Source of the DNA: Dendrophyllia cribrosa
Taxonomy: Eukaryota; Cnidaria; Anthozoa; Scleractinia; Dendrophylliidae
NCBI GenBank assembly: GCA_024195265.1
Contig: JAJLRJ010000007.1
Location: 9,124,828 to 9,188,827, forward strand
Reading direction: 5' to 3'
Length of the DNA stretch: 64,000 nucleotides
Shown here: positions 34,815-47,400 of the stretch, piece after piece
How the letters are laid out: each line of letters starts with the position of its first letter
Position numbering within the stretch: the stretch's first letter is position 1
Notes under the pieces: model-generated
Told to the model about the DNA's origin: nothing
The model's database searches: none
The model's input: only the letters and a program-made list of their open reading frames with translations
Made by a program: the position numbers and the translations under genes

Positions 34815-35420
34815 AGCGATCAATGTGAGCGTAGTTTGTCAAGCAAGCGTCATAGAGGGAGAAGGGGAAATTAGCGGAACTAGAACCCCTTGCCTCTCGG
34901 GTTATGCCGTAAGGGAAGGCCTGGATACTAGGCGGAAATTGTCTACTTAAGTTTTGTCATCTTCGTGGTTTATCATCATTAACTTCTTAATTGGTCTCTT
35001 TTTCTTTTACCTAAGTTAACTACATCATCTTTTTAGGTTTTTCCCAGCAGATCTGAAGATTTTCTGTCCATGCAAATGTTAAAAATATTTTACTGGAAAC
35101 AGCGGGACTTAACGGCAACGACTGATAAATCTATTGTCGCCGCTTTGTTCACTCGGAGTTAAAAAAAATACAATCAAGCAACTGCCGTGTGCTTTTTAAT
35201 TCCAATAGCATTCTTTCATAATGCTTGGAGATTGCTTAGCAATGACGCAATTTTGTTAAATTTGTTTCCCATTATTATGGAAATCATCGATTAAGCGACT
35301 TCAATAGAAACATTCGTCTTTAACGCCAAGTTCAGTTTAAAAACCAATACCGCGTGGTAGAATTGTTTAAGGTAATGTTGGCAAAATTTCTCATTTCGAG
35401 GAAAGATTAAGTGCCAACCA
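34815..35420. other. Upstream of the B4GALNT-like gene
   Basis: Holds the presumed promoter and 5' UTR. No TATA box or clear initiator found. The coding start at 35421 has A at -3. Confidence 0.35.
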
Positions 35421-38400
35421 ATGCTTATTTCATCATTTCCTCGATGCCGATTAAAATTAATAATCTGGCTTACAGCAATTGTAGTTTTATTACAATTGTT
35501 TGTATTCGTTGCGGACCAAGTTTGGTTAAAAGGGGCCGTCGCAAAAGACTGTTCTACGCTGAAAATCCCAGGTATTGTAATCAAATCTTTATGCTCCGTC
35601 GCTAGTTTGTCTCTCGGTTTCCATGTAAAATAAATTTAAAGTACTTATATTAACATTGAAATAATCCGCGGTTAATCGGCAAAAGCCAAGTAAGGACGCT
35701 TTATTACTTTTATTATCTGGCGTAACGTGGCCCATAAAAGTTAGTAATATTTTGCCTTGAAGGTAATTTAACGAAAGAAATCTATTTCTTTATAATTTTA
35801 TAAAAAAAAAATAGCCAGTGCCGTAGCTAGTATGAGGCGAACCGAAGCCGACTTGCATCAGTAAAAATACAATTTTGAATATAAGTATACAAGTTTTGGA
35901 TTTCTCTTGAAGAGGCTATGCATAAAAAAAAATTAAAGAAGTGTTTCCCTCGGTAAGAATTTTCGTCTGGTTAAGGCCCTAATAGCGATTACTGGACGGT
36001 CAAAAGAGGAAAATGAAATCATTTATCTTATACAAAGTCGCATTGTGGTTCATTTACTGTCAACGTAACTCTTATTTCATTAAAAGGATGTAATGTTTTT
36101 TTTATGTGTATACATTAAATAAACAGAAGACAACACGCAAATTGTGGTCATGCCATAAAAGACCATAAAACGTTGCACTTTAGCAAACGAACAGATTACG
36201 TGTTTTGCTTGTTGCCGCTTCATAAATAAAACCCTAAAAGTGCGAGAAATAAAAAAATATTACTGGATTGATATATACATGTAAAATCATAGCTTAATTT
36301 CATGGTCTTTTTCTTCTAACTTACTGATTTGTTTGAATAGCATTTTTCCCAAATGATAAAAATAAACTATCACAAAGCATCATGGGATCAAAATGCGGAC
36401 AAACATTTCGATTCGACTGCTTCGCTTCGCTTGACTTGCTTCTCGATTTTAGTTATTTTTGAAGAATGGCAAAAAGGAATGCAACAAAACACTATTGCAC
36501 AGGAAAACAAGACAAAACACATAAAGGGCTTTTTTGTTTGTCCGCATTTCAATCCCATCATGTCCTGCGCGCTGCAACCATGACGTCAATTCGAAATAAT
36601 GCTATTGGAGGCACATCATGGTCCCAAGAGAGGTTAAGATAAACGCTATATATTCCCCATACATGTCGATCCTTCATCTTCGGTTATTTTTAGATCATCC
36701 CGAATTATTTAGTACAGTCGAACCTCCGCTAACGGACACCTCCCATAAGCGGACACTTATTTTAATTAGTCGTGGTCCCAGCCACATACAAACACTACAT
36801 TTTTAGCCTCCCATAAGCGGACACCTCTCTCAAACGACTGTATTTCGTTAATTTCTGCTTTATGGAGTTACTGAATGCAAGTACAAATCCCTCTAAAACG
36901 ATAAAAAATATGCACGCAACATCTTATAAAGCAGTTAACCAGCCCATATCGCTTTCATCAACTCATGTTTATTAACACAAGTACAGTTGAAACTCTCTAC
37001 AAAGGCCTCCACAGAATTTTCCCGCCGTTGTAGAGAGGTGATCGTTATGGAGTTCTTTATGGAAGGTTTTCAGTTAAAATATTGGAATAACTAAGTAAAT
37101 AAGAAGTCAGGAGAAGAAAACATGGCCGTTGTGGAGAGATGGATGTTATTGGGAGGTTTTCAATTAGAGAGTTTAAGTAATGTTCCACATAAGAACTATA
37201 GTGAACTTCATTGTTCTGTGGCATTGGCTCTTTCCCACATAGAATATCTTTGGTTTCAAGAATAGAGGAGGGCCTCATTGATGGTTCATAATTATATTTC
37301 AGTATAAAAATAAAGAAAATCCATTTGCGTCAAGTAAATTTTAGGAAATGTTCGTGCTTAACCAATCAGAATAGCAGAAGACAATAGATAATAATTTTGC
37401 TTCTTTGATGAAGTTCCCCAAATACAATATCTTTTAAAACTTGCATGTTGTGCGATTGGGTCTCAAATTACTTGAAACCTTAAAAAAATTAGACAAAATG
37501 CACCTTGAACCTTAACTTTTTAGCAGTTTTTGAGTCTAGGCCAATGAGATCACTTGTTGTAACAATTAAAACAGTTGACATTCCATCGTGCATTGCCGTT
37601 CAGCGCTATCCTTCTTATGTGGATCATTACTTAAGTTTTTAGAGGTTTGACTGTAATTGTTAATTGCAACGATGTAACAGTATGACATAATATAATTTTA
37701 TGATATTTTTCGTTTGATTTTCGTAGACATTGACTCACAAGACACCACCATTTCTCACTCGCAAGGACTCGAAGATGTGACTACAAACCTTTATTCACAC
37801 GAGAAAGAATTCGAAAACGCTGTCAAAAGAACTACCTCAGAAGTAAAAAAATTAGAAGACACGGTAGAAAAATCAACAGTAAAAGCTAACTTTGATCAAG
37901 CAGCGTTGAACTCCACAACTATAACAACTTCTACGGAGAATAAAACGTCCACAAGCGAAAATGAAAACACAATTAGCTTCACAGAACAGGAACTGTACCA
38001 GGATTTAAACCGTGATGCAAATGATGAAACAGTACGAAAAGAATACGTCTGCAAGCAACTAAGAAAGAGCGCTTCTGTGAGTAAACATTGGTTGTTTCAA
38101 TGCATGATGTTTAATTTAGCTTACGCAATTTTCACCCTTCGCCGGCAGCATCGCATTTTTATGCTGCACACGTGGTGCCTGGTTATAATCCTTGTTTGTT
38201 TAAGTCTTCAAAACTTATATCAAACTTATAGTACGGTTAATACCCAGTTTATAATCATTAAAAAAAAATTCAATATTAAAAGAAAATGGACAAGATATCT
38301 ATATCAAGCTAACGTCTAACATAAAATATCATAAAATTGGCAAGAGCAATAATAGAAAAACTGATAAGAATTAATGTAAAAGCTAATAATAAGCCTATGT

Positions 38401-41400
38401 AAACAAGTACGTTTCTAACATTATGAAATTTCAATTACGTTAGCTCTTAGTTTAGGAAATTAATTCGCTTAAATAAACAGAGTACGGTAAACTAAAAAAC
38501 ATTGCATCGCATCGCCAAGTAAGTGTGTTTTCTATTTCTGTAAACATAAAATCTATTTATTCATTCAGTCAAACTTTTAGTTTGTAAAACCACTCTCGCA
38601 AGCTTTAAATTAACACAACAAACACATAACAGCAATGTCCAGTCATTGTTTTCATATTTTTGAGCGTTTTTAGTTCATTTTCATTTCAGTTAAAAACCTA
38701 AATCATATCGCATTTAGAGAGTCTAAATTTATAACCGATGCCGCCATTTAAAAGCACAGTCCACCTGACCACATATAAACAGAGAATGGTAATCCTGTGG
38801 TGTAACATGTCAGTGTGTGATTTTCAGATGAATGGTTATCTTAACATGCACATTTGGAATGGCTGGTGCGGACAAGCAGTTGATGATCTGAGAAGAGAAC
38901 CACTTTTCCCGTTCAAACCTCATGTAAGTCATATCGCTACAACTCTTTTTTTAAGAACCTCTAAATTTTGACTCGAGACTGAGCTGCACGGCACTGGACG
39001 ATCTTATTTTTTTCGCGATTTGATCCTGAAAACGTTATTATGATGTTCTAAAGATAAATTGTATGGTATTTCAGTAAATCATAGCTCTGAATGAAAAGAA
39101 AGTAAAATGGACTACGTACGTTCTACCATTAAATTTAAATATATTGTTATGCAAATTTGCTTTTTTAAAATAGAAAACGACCTGCAACGTTGCAAACTAT
39201 TCAAATATTTTGGGCTCAGTTAGACGGTAAATTTTCTCTGACCAAATTATTACACTTTTATTCTTAGTTAGCTAACTGTAAAACGACGTGATGAAGACAA
39301 CATTTTAATTATCGCAGACTTTCCATTCCACATGAAACTTAGGCTACCTGTGGTAATACTCTAGTGAACTTCTAGCAGACTTTCCTTTGAGCTTTCATCT
39401 CTAAATTATTGTCAGGTGTACGAGACAAATAAGGGAAATGGTCAGAACTATTGTACTCGGACAGGACCTACCAAATTAAATATTCTGTGTATATGAAGCT
39501 TGCATTGCAAGTAAAACGGCACAGGAAGATTTGAATCTTTTCCTCAGTTTCTACTAATGATACAATGGGGGCTATACTGACAAGACACCATCTTTTAAGG
39601 TGGGGGGGAGGGGATAAATAAAGAGACCACCAGTCTTTTTGTAAAATGTTGGGTCCTGTCCGAGTACATTTTCCTTATTTGTCTCGTACAAGATAGCTCT
39701 TTTTTTTAAATTCCCTAGTGGTACTGGGTTCGCCTACGGGCAAGGTGGGTTCTAGGCTTTGTCGTGTCATATCGTGTAGGTCCGCAATACATGTAAAGTT
39801 GTGTCGTCTGATGCTGTTCAATGTGTTAAGCAACTTTTCCTTTGGATCTCCAATGGATTACGGTACTGGTATAGCCACCCACGAACATTATTTTGGGCAT
39901 AAACGTTTAACGGCCTGCGCTCCTATGAAATAGCAACTCATCCAGAGAGAGTAGTATAAAAAAGTGACTTTGGTTCGCTTTAAAGGGTTTTGCGCAAATT
40001 CAACTAAAGGGCGCTCATTCTTACACGTAATGCAAGATGCGATACTGAAATGAACTTTAATTGGAATTTAAAAAAACGCTTGAGTGTCATTCAAGAAAAC
40101 ATTTTAATTATCGCGGATTTTCCATACTACATGAAACTTGGGCTGCCTGTGGTAATACTCTAGTGAACTTCTAGCAGACTTTCCTTTCTTTGAGCTTTCA
40201 TCTCTAAATTCAGGTAAACGATCGTCTTGAAAGGTTTGCAACAAACGTAACCGTGAAAAGAAGAAACACTGGCAGACGAATATTTGGCTACATTCATCCT
40301 CCAGTTACAGGTCTGGAATTAATTCTTTAAAAATAATAAATAATAGATATCATTGATTGTCAATATCATATTGATATTATGATGATTATGATTGTCAACT
40401 ACAGTGAAATCTCTATTAAGCATTTAATTCATTTTTATATGGGAGTCCCCCCGGGCTACCTGTCTGCCTACTCATCTGTCGTATCGACAGGGCAATCCAT
40501 CGTCATCCCCATTAATCCTAAAATTCAGTTGCCATATTTATAGTAAAGAATGCCTCAATTGAGCGGGAATGCGGCAATTAGTGGACACAAGAACATTCCT
40601 TAATACAGGTTTGACTATAATCACAATATTTTCGATCTCTTTAAATCTGAGTGTGGAAAGATATCTCTAACTCATTTATTTTAAGTTTTGTCACAGGATT
40701 GGGAAAGAAAATTGTTTTTCTTTCTTGTTTTAGGTGACTTCATTTTTGCCATTAGTTCCGCGGATGGTTCGGAGTTGTGGTTAAGTAGAGATGATGACCC
40801 ACACAATTCCAGGAAAATCGCGTATCTCGGAGAGGTAAGGATAAACGAATATGAATTTAAACCGCTCTTTTAGGGAATCGTTACAGTAGATCCCCGCCAT
40901 ACGACCACCTCGTTATTACGATCATTTTTTTCGGCCCGAAAAAAAGCTCGGTCATCCCAATCCGTCAATATGACCAATAACCAGCTTTAAGCGTCCCCAG
41001 CATTAAATATTTTTGGCTGTCTTGTGTAAAAGATAGTTATGTAAATACAAGTATGACAAACGTGACGATTTGTTGAATTTATTAAATAAAAAGAAATAGA
41101 AAATGACGACGCACGCTATTTCCTATTTCTTAATTTTTTTTTACTCCTTACATTGTGAGTGAATATGGAGTAAATGAGGTGGTGGTGAGAGAGATTCTTC
41201 ACTGACTATTGCCATATGAAATCAAAATTTTAAAAAAATATTAGAAACCAAACGGCACCACATTCTGCTTTATAGCTTTCATTTGGGTCAATAGGGTTAC
41301 AATTTCAAAATTGATCCACATACTCCAGCAGGCCCGTAACTATCCAAAGCCACGTTCTGATTGGTCACCTAGTGAGAACCTGAATAGAAAAGTACGTTAA

Positions 41401-44400
41401 AAGAATGTTATCGTACATGTTTTTGTAATGAAGTTGGTATGAGTTACAGAGTTTTTATGTTTCTCAGAGGGCCAAATCTTAATTTTGGTCATTTTAAAAA
41501 GTGCAGGATGTCATGATAAAAAAAACCTGTTCAATGCCTGAACAAGTTGGCTGCTGTAAACGTTCTAACCATTACTAAATGACGTAAAATATAACCCCAC
41601 AGAAATGGTAAAATACTATGAATACGATCTTCTTTTTCTTGTTTTAACGGCAGCCTGCAAATCAATACGCCGCCTCGACTCACGTTGCTGAATTCTTGTC
41701 AAGTGAGTCTCAAATGTCTGATAAAATTAGGTAAGTATTAAGTTTATAATTATCACGATATGTTATACCTTTCAGTCAATCAATCAATTTGTACTCTCTT
41801 TATAGTACTATTTTTTCAAATGTTCCTTTTGATTTTATTGCTAGGTGCTCTATAATAACTGTTTCCTTTTTGCAGGTTAGAAGAAGGAAAAGTTTATTAC
41901 GTTGAAGTTCTTCAAAAGCAAAAGCGCGGAAACTTGGACCATGTAGAAGTAGCGGTAAGTTTAACATTTGTGTTATTCTATTTGAAAATCTAGGGGTAAA
42001 ATAACATATTAACCAGCAGTAGACACACGTTTGCATGTATTGCGGACCTACGCGATGTCATCAGAAGCAGTAGAAACTTGGATCCAGGCATTTTCTCTTG
42101 TTCCGTTGTCCGAAGACAAACCAGGAATCCCAAGGGAATTCAATAAAAGCTGTCTGGTACGAGACCAATAAGTCTGCAACATTAGGTAACGATAGAACAC
42201 ACTTTAAACCCAAATGGCGGCCATTTTATTATTCTTTTTATATCCTTGTAAATTAGCCCTCTTTGCCTCGTCAGCATGTGTAAATTATAAAAGAATTTTC
42301 AAGCGAAAATGAGACAAAGAGGGCTCATTAACATATATACCGAATTCAATAAAGGTTGCTTTGGCAATTGGTCATTGGTAATTGGGCATTGGCATTTGGG
42401 CATACGGAACACAATGCAATGCGCGCTTTGCTTGAGTGACCGCCAAACAATAGCTTCCCAATGCCCAATTGCCAATGACCAAAGCAACCTTTATTGAATT
42501 AGGTGTATATAAAAGATAATAAATCTGCCACCATTTTGGAATAAGATGTACAACATCGATCCATTAGTATATTACAAACATGCTATTCACCGCCGGGCAT
42601 GAACGGACATAAATAACTGCCCCACGCAGCATTCGTAACCGTAGCAAACGCAATATAAAGTCATACAAATTCAAATGACGGCGCGCGGGAAATTAAAAAG
42701 TGAAAATGGACGATATATCGTCATATCCAATTGTTTTATGCGCAAAAATGTTCTTTCCACTTCTTAAAAAAAATTAGAATTTAGACTATATGTTCAACAA
42801 TTTAACGTCAATCTGTTACAATAAAGGAGGTAGAAATTTTGTTAAAAAGTAGAGCAGGAACATAAAACAAAACAAAGAGGCCAACAGACGTGTTTATGTG
42901 CATGTTTCTTTAACTGTAAAATTCTTGAATTTATATTTTGTTTATTTTACAAAATAAGTTAAGATTAAGTAATTTGATTTTAAGAAGGTAAAACTTTGTC
43001 ATTGCTGTGATACAAAATTTTAATTCAACAACTACCAAGGAATTTTTGGTAAAGGACCAAAATAATGAAAACGGACAATTCTGTCTTGTTTTTAAAAGTG
43101 AATTGCGTGATACTCATATTTATTGATTGATATCAGCAAATATCTTACCGTGTCTGGCTTTTTTTTTTTTACAGTGGCAAATCCCTGGAAAAGAAAAGCT
43201 GGAGATTATTGAATCGCAGCACATTTCTCAATACATAGGTACGCGAAAAAAAACGAAATAAGTGACAAGAATTTTATACGTTTATATCCTATTTTATTGA
43301 CCTGTTTGCAGTTATAACAGTAGTTTTTATCCTGTTTTCACATGTAATCTGGAAGTTGCTCTTACAGTGCTGCTAAATAACAGTAATATAACGCGCCACC
43401 ATGCTTAAGAGACTTATTAGAACTTCGGCAAAGTACCTATGCATTAAGGGAGCAAAATATTTCGAAGTTGCCCAGGGCCAATACTACCAGATATGTAGTA
43501 CAATCATGGTGCTATCAAGTATTAAAACTATGGAACAGTCTTCCAGAAAAAGCGATGGCGCCTTCCAGCCACAAAACTTTCCGTGTAATTTTGGGTGAAT
43601 TCGATATTAATAGCTAGGACTTATTTTTTTATCTTGTATTGGTATATCACCGCCATTGATGAAAAGACTAATAATACGATATATATTTTCAACTAAGTCA
43701 TAGCTAAGTGTATTTGTTCACGTTAAATAAAGTTTTTATCATTGTTTATTTTTTTATCATTTATCAATTTTCCGGCAGATTATTCAGCTGACCAAGCAGA
43801 AATACGGGCGCGGATGATATGTATCTGTAAAGATCACCCGACATTGTCATTTTCATTTGATAAGGTGATCTTATCCTTTTACAAGGACAAATACACTAGG
43901 AGTTTTCTGTTGTTTTTGTTGTTGTTATTATTATTGTTGTTGTTGTTGTTGTGTTTTTTTTAGGGGGGGTGGGCAGGGGGTTAAAGCTGTACTTAATATT
44001 TGACCTGGCTAACTGCCTTTGTTCACATAAACGAAGTGCTATTCATAAATTAAAAACACCGACAAGAGATTTTGTAAATATTCCTCGTAGGGATAAAAAC
44101 AATAACTTTTTAATAATTAAACTGCTCAAGAACATCTATTTCATCCAGGCCTTCTGCAATAAAAACGTAGTATATTAATGCACTAACACCCGTTAACATA
44201 GCCTGTTCCAGGCGTTAAGTTTGTGGCGCGCGAAAGAAAAATCGGGCGCAAGAGAAAAAAAAACAAGGGGAGGCTGGGGAGAGAGGCGAAGTTTTCCCTC
44301 GCGGCGACCCTATAGCGCCGTGCGCCGCTTTTCGCTGCTCCCCACAATCTAAACGCCTGGAACAGGCTACCGTTAACAAAACTGGATCAGTTCATTTAGG

Positions 44401-47400
44401 TTTCCATTCATACCGCCGGACTATGTTTTACAGCTTTTAAAAATGATACAATAGAATATGTAATAATATTGTACTCCGTTTAAGTTAGCTGCATACCAAT
44501 TGTGTATTAATAAAACTTAATATTTTTTGTCGGATCTTACTTGAAAAACAATTAACAATTTAATTTTCTGTAGTTTATGAGTCACGAGAAATACAATATG
44601 AGAGACGACTTTCATTCAAGAGGTGAGATAAAATTGGTTTTTCTGTAATAACACATAGTTCAATTTCAATAATGTTTTCTGACTGTGAGAAAAAGTGGTG
44701 CTGGACTTGAACGAACTACAGTGGAACCCCGTTAATACGGTCACCAACGGGCCATGAAAATTTGGCCGTATTAACGGGGTGGCCGCATTAACGGGGTTTC
44801 ATTATAAGAAAATGTATGGGTGCGCGTTTCGCCGGAACAAAAAAAAGTGACCGTAATAACGAGGTGACCGTAAGGCGGGGTTCCACTGTACATACAATAC
44901 AAAATGCATAAAATCTGACGAGCTGCCGATACATACGGAAGTCGAAAATAGTAGACATTTAGCAAAATATCTTTAAAAACGTAGGTTTGTATAGCACAAT
45001 AAGTAGCACCATAGGAAAGTACTGCTCGATAGTTTTTATTCGGATGGTCACAATTAGGACTTGATTCAACCACAGACTGGCTAAAAAGTTAGAACCACCT
45101 TGTACTGCATAAAAGAAAGAAAAAGTACTACAGTCAAACCTCTATTAAGCGGTCACCCTTCGGGAATAGCTAACTGACCGCTTAATAGAGGTGACCGCTT
45201 AAAAGAGGTCAAGTTTACAGTAAATATGGGGAGCGATTTAATAGGCCATTTCCGAGTTACCTTATGCCTCGTTGTCAAAGCGAGGCTAGGTGCACAACCT
45301 TTCATATGGAAATGAGTTTTATTTGCATTTGAATAAAAACTCATTTCCATATGAAAGGTTGTGCACCTAGCCTCGCTTTGACAACGAGGCGTAACGTAAC
45401 TCGGAAATGGCCTATTCCGGGGATTTGTTAAGTGACCGCTTAATAGAGAGCCGCTTAATACAGGTTCGACCGTACTCTTTTGCTTTGATTTGAATGGTCA
45501 CACTTAAGGATTTAATCCACAGACTCGTCAAAAGTTAGAACGGCCACCTTGTACAGCAGACAGAATACAAAATACCACTGAAGAGTACTTCTCAGTTCCT
45601 TTTATGTGAATAATGATCAAACTAAACGTTTCGGACGTTTACATCCAAATACTTTCTTTTCACTTGACCTAAAGTTTCTACAGGCTATACCAATCACTGT
45701 TTAAATTGCTGTCACATCTTTTACTCCGCGCAGTTGAAACTCTCCCTCATTCAGACGTTTTAGATGTTCTGCCGTCCTGTCCTTATAATCCTTCATACCT
45801 GGTCTCAAGAAAGCTTAGTGAAAATGAGGCTATTGTTAAAGGCTATGTGAGTACACAATACAGCAAATAGAGCAGTTTCCAATTGAGTGTCGTGAAACCA
45901 AAACCTAGGTTATCACTTTGACCAATTACAAATGCAGTCAATCTATTAAACCAATCAAAACTCGAAGTAAATACATGTAGCCGTCGCAAAGCGCGGGTAA
46001 ACGCGTATAGGGAAGTCACGATTGGTTTTGGTTTAACATCTGATTGGTTGAGAAAGTCGCCCGAGATTTTTTAGCCAATCACAAAGCGTAGCAATGCAAA
46101 ACTAAAGCAATCGCGCAATTACTTTCGACATTCAATTGAAAACCGCTCTATAGTGGGAATAATATATTATAAAGCGGTCTCTAATGCTTCTTACTTTTAC
46201 CTTCATTGAACTCTTAATTTATATAATGTGAAGTGGCCCTTTTCCGCTAACATCAGTCCGTTGTGTGGCAAAAAGGGACCAGGGCTGAACAAGTAGCAGC
46301 CAAAATTTCAGATAATTGGAAAATATATATTTATGAAAGCCCTTAAAATCGGGTCAGGCTTAATAGACTTTTGATTTCAGTAAGCCTTGTTCAACCCAGC
46401 TGTAACAGGCTTACCAGGCTGGAAACAGGCTTTAAAAAAAAAACAGGCTTAAACAGGCTTTTGATTTCGATAAGCCTTGTTCAACCCAGCTTTAACAGGC
46501 TTACCAGGTTGTTTTGTTCTGTAACTGTATGTGTGGTGCCATAGATGCCTCACTGTCCGTAACATTTGAATTGTTTCCAACAATAATCGTTGGAATAATC
46601 GCTTTAACTTTCACTGGGACTTCAATTAAGCTCGGTTTCAGCCACCCGCTTGTGTGTGACAGACAGGTTGACTGACTGACTGACTGACTGACTGATTGAC
46701 TGACTGACTGACTGACTGCTGGACTGACTGACTGACTGACTGACTGCTGGACTGACTGACTGCTGGACTGACTGACTGTCTGATTGACTGACTGACTGAC
46801 TGACTGACTGCTGGACTGACTGACTGACTGACTGATTGACTGATTGACTGACTGATTGACTGATTGACTGACTGACTGATTGACTGACTGACTGGCTGAC
46901 TGACTGCTGGACTGACTGACTGACTGACTGATTGACTGACTGATTGACTGATTGACTGACTGTCTGATTGACTGACTGACTGACTGATTGACTGACTGAC
47001 TGATTGACTGACTGACTGACTGCTGGACTGACTGACTGACTGAATGACTGACTGTCTGATTGACTGACTGACTGACTGATTGACTGACTGACTGACTGAC
47101 TGCTGGACTGACTGACTGACTGATTGACTGACTGATTGACTGATTGACTGACTGATTGACTGATTGACTGACTGACTGACTGACTGCTGGACTGACTGAC
47201 TGACTGACTGAATGACTGACTGACTGACTGACTGATTGACTGTCTGACTGACTGGATCAAATTAACAAGCAAACAAACAAACAAATAATGAAGGAAGGAA
47301 GGAAGGAAGGAAGGAAGGAAGGAAGGAAGGAAGGAAGGAAGGAAGGAAGGAAGGAAGGAAGGAAGGAAGGAAGGAAGGAAGGAAGGAAGGAAGGAAGGAA

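Noticed and set aside
38077..38319. Extra transmembrane exon of the B4GALNT-like gene
   Set aside because: A hydrophobic frame continues past the exon 2 donor, but a good GTGAGT is used at 38077, the phase fits exon 3, and a signal anchor already exists in exon 1.
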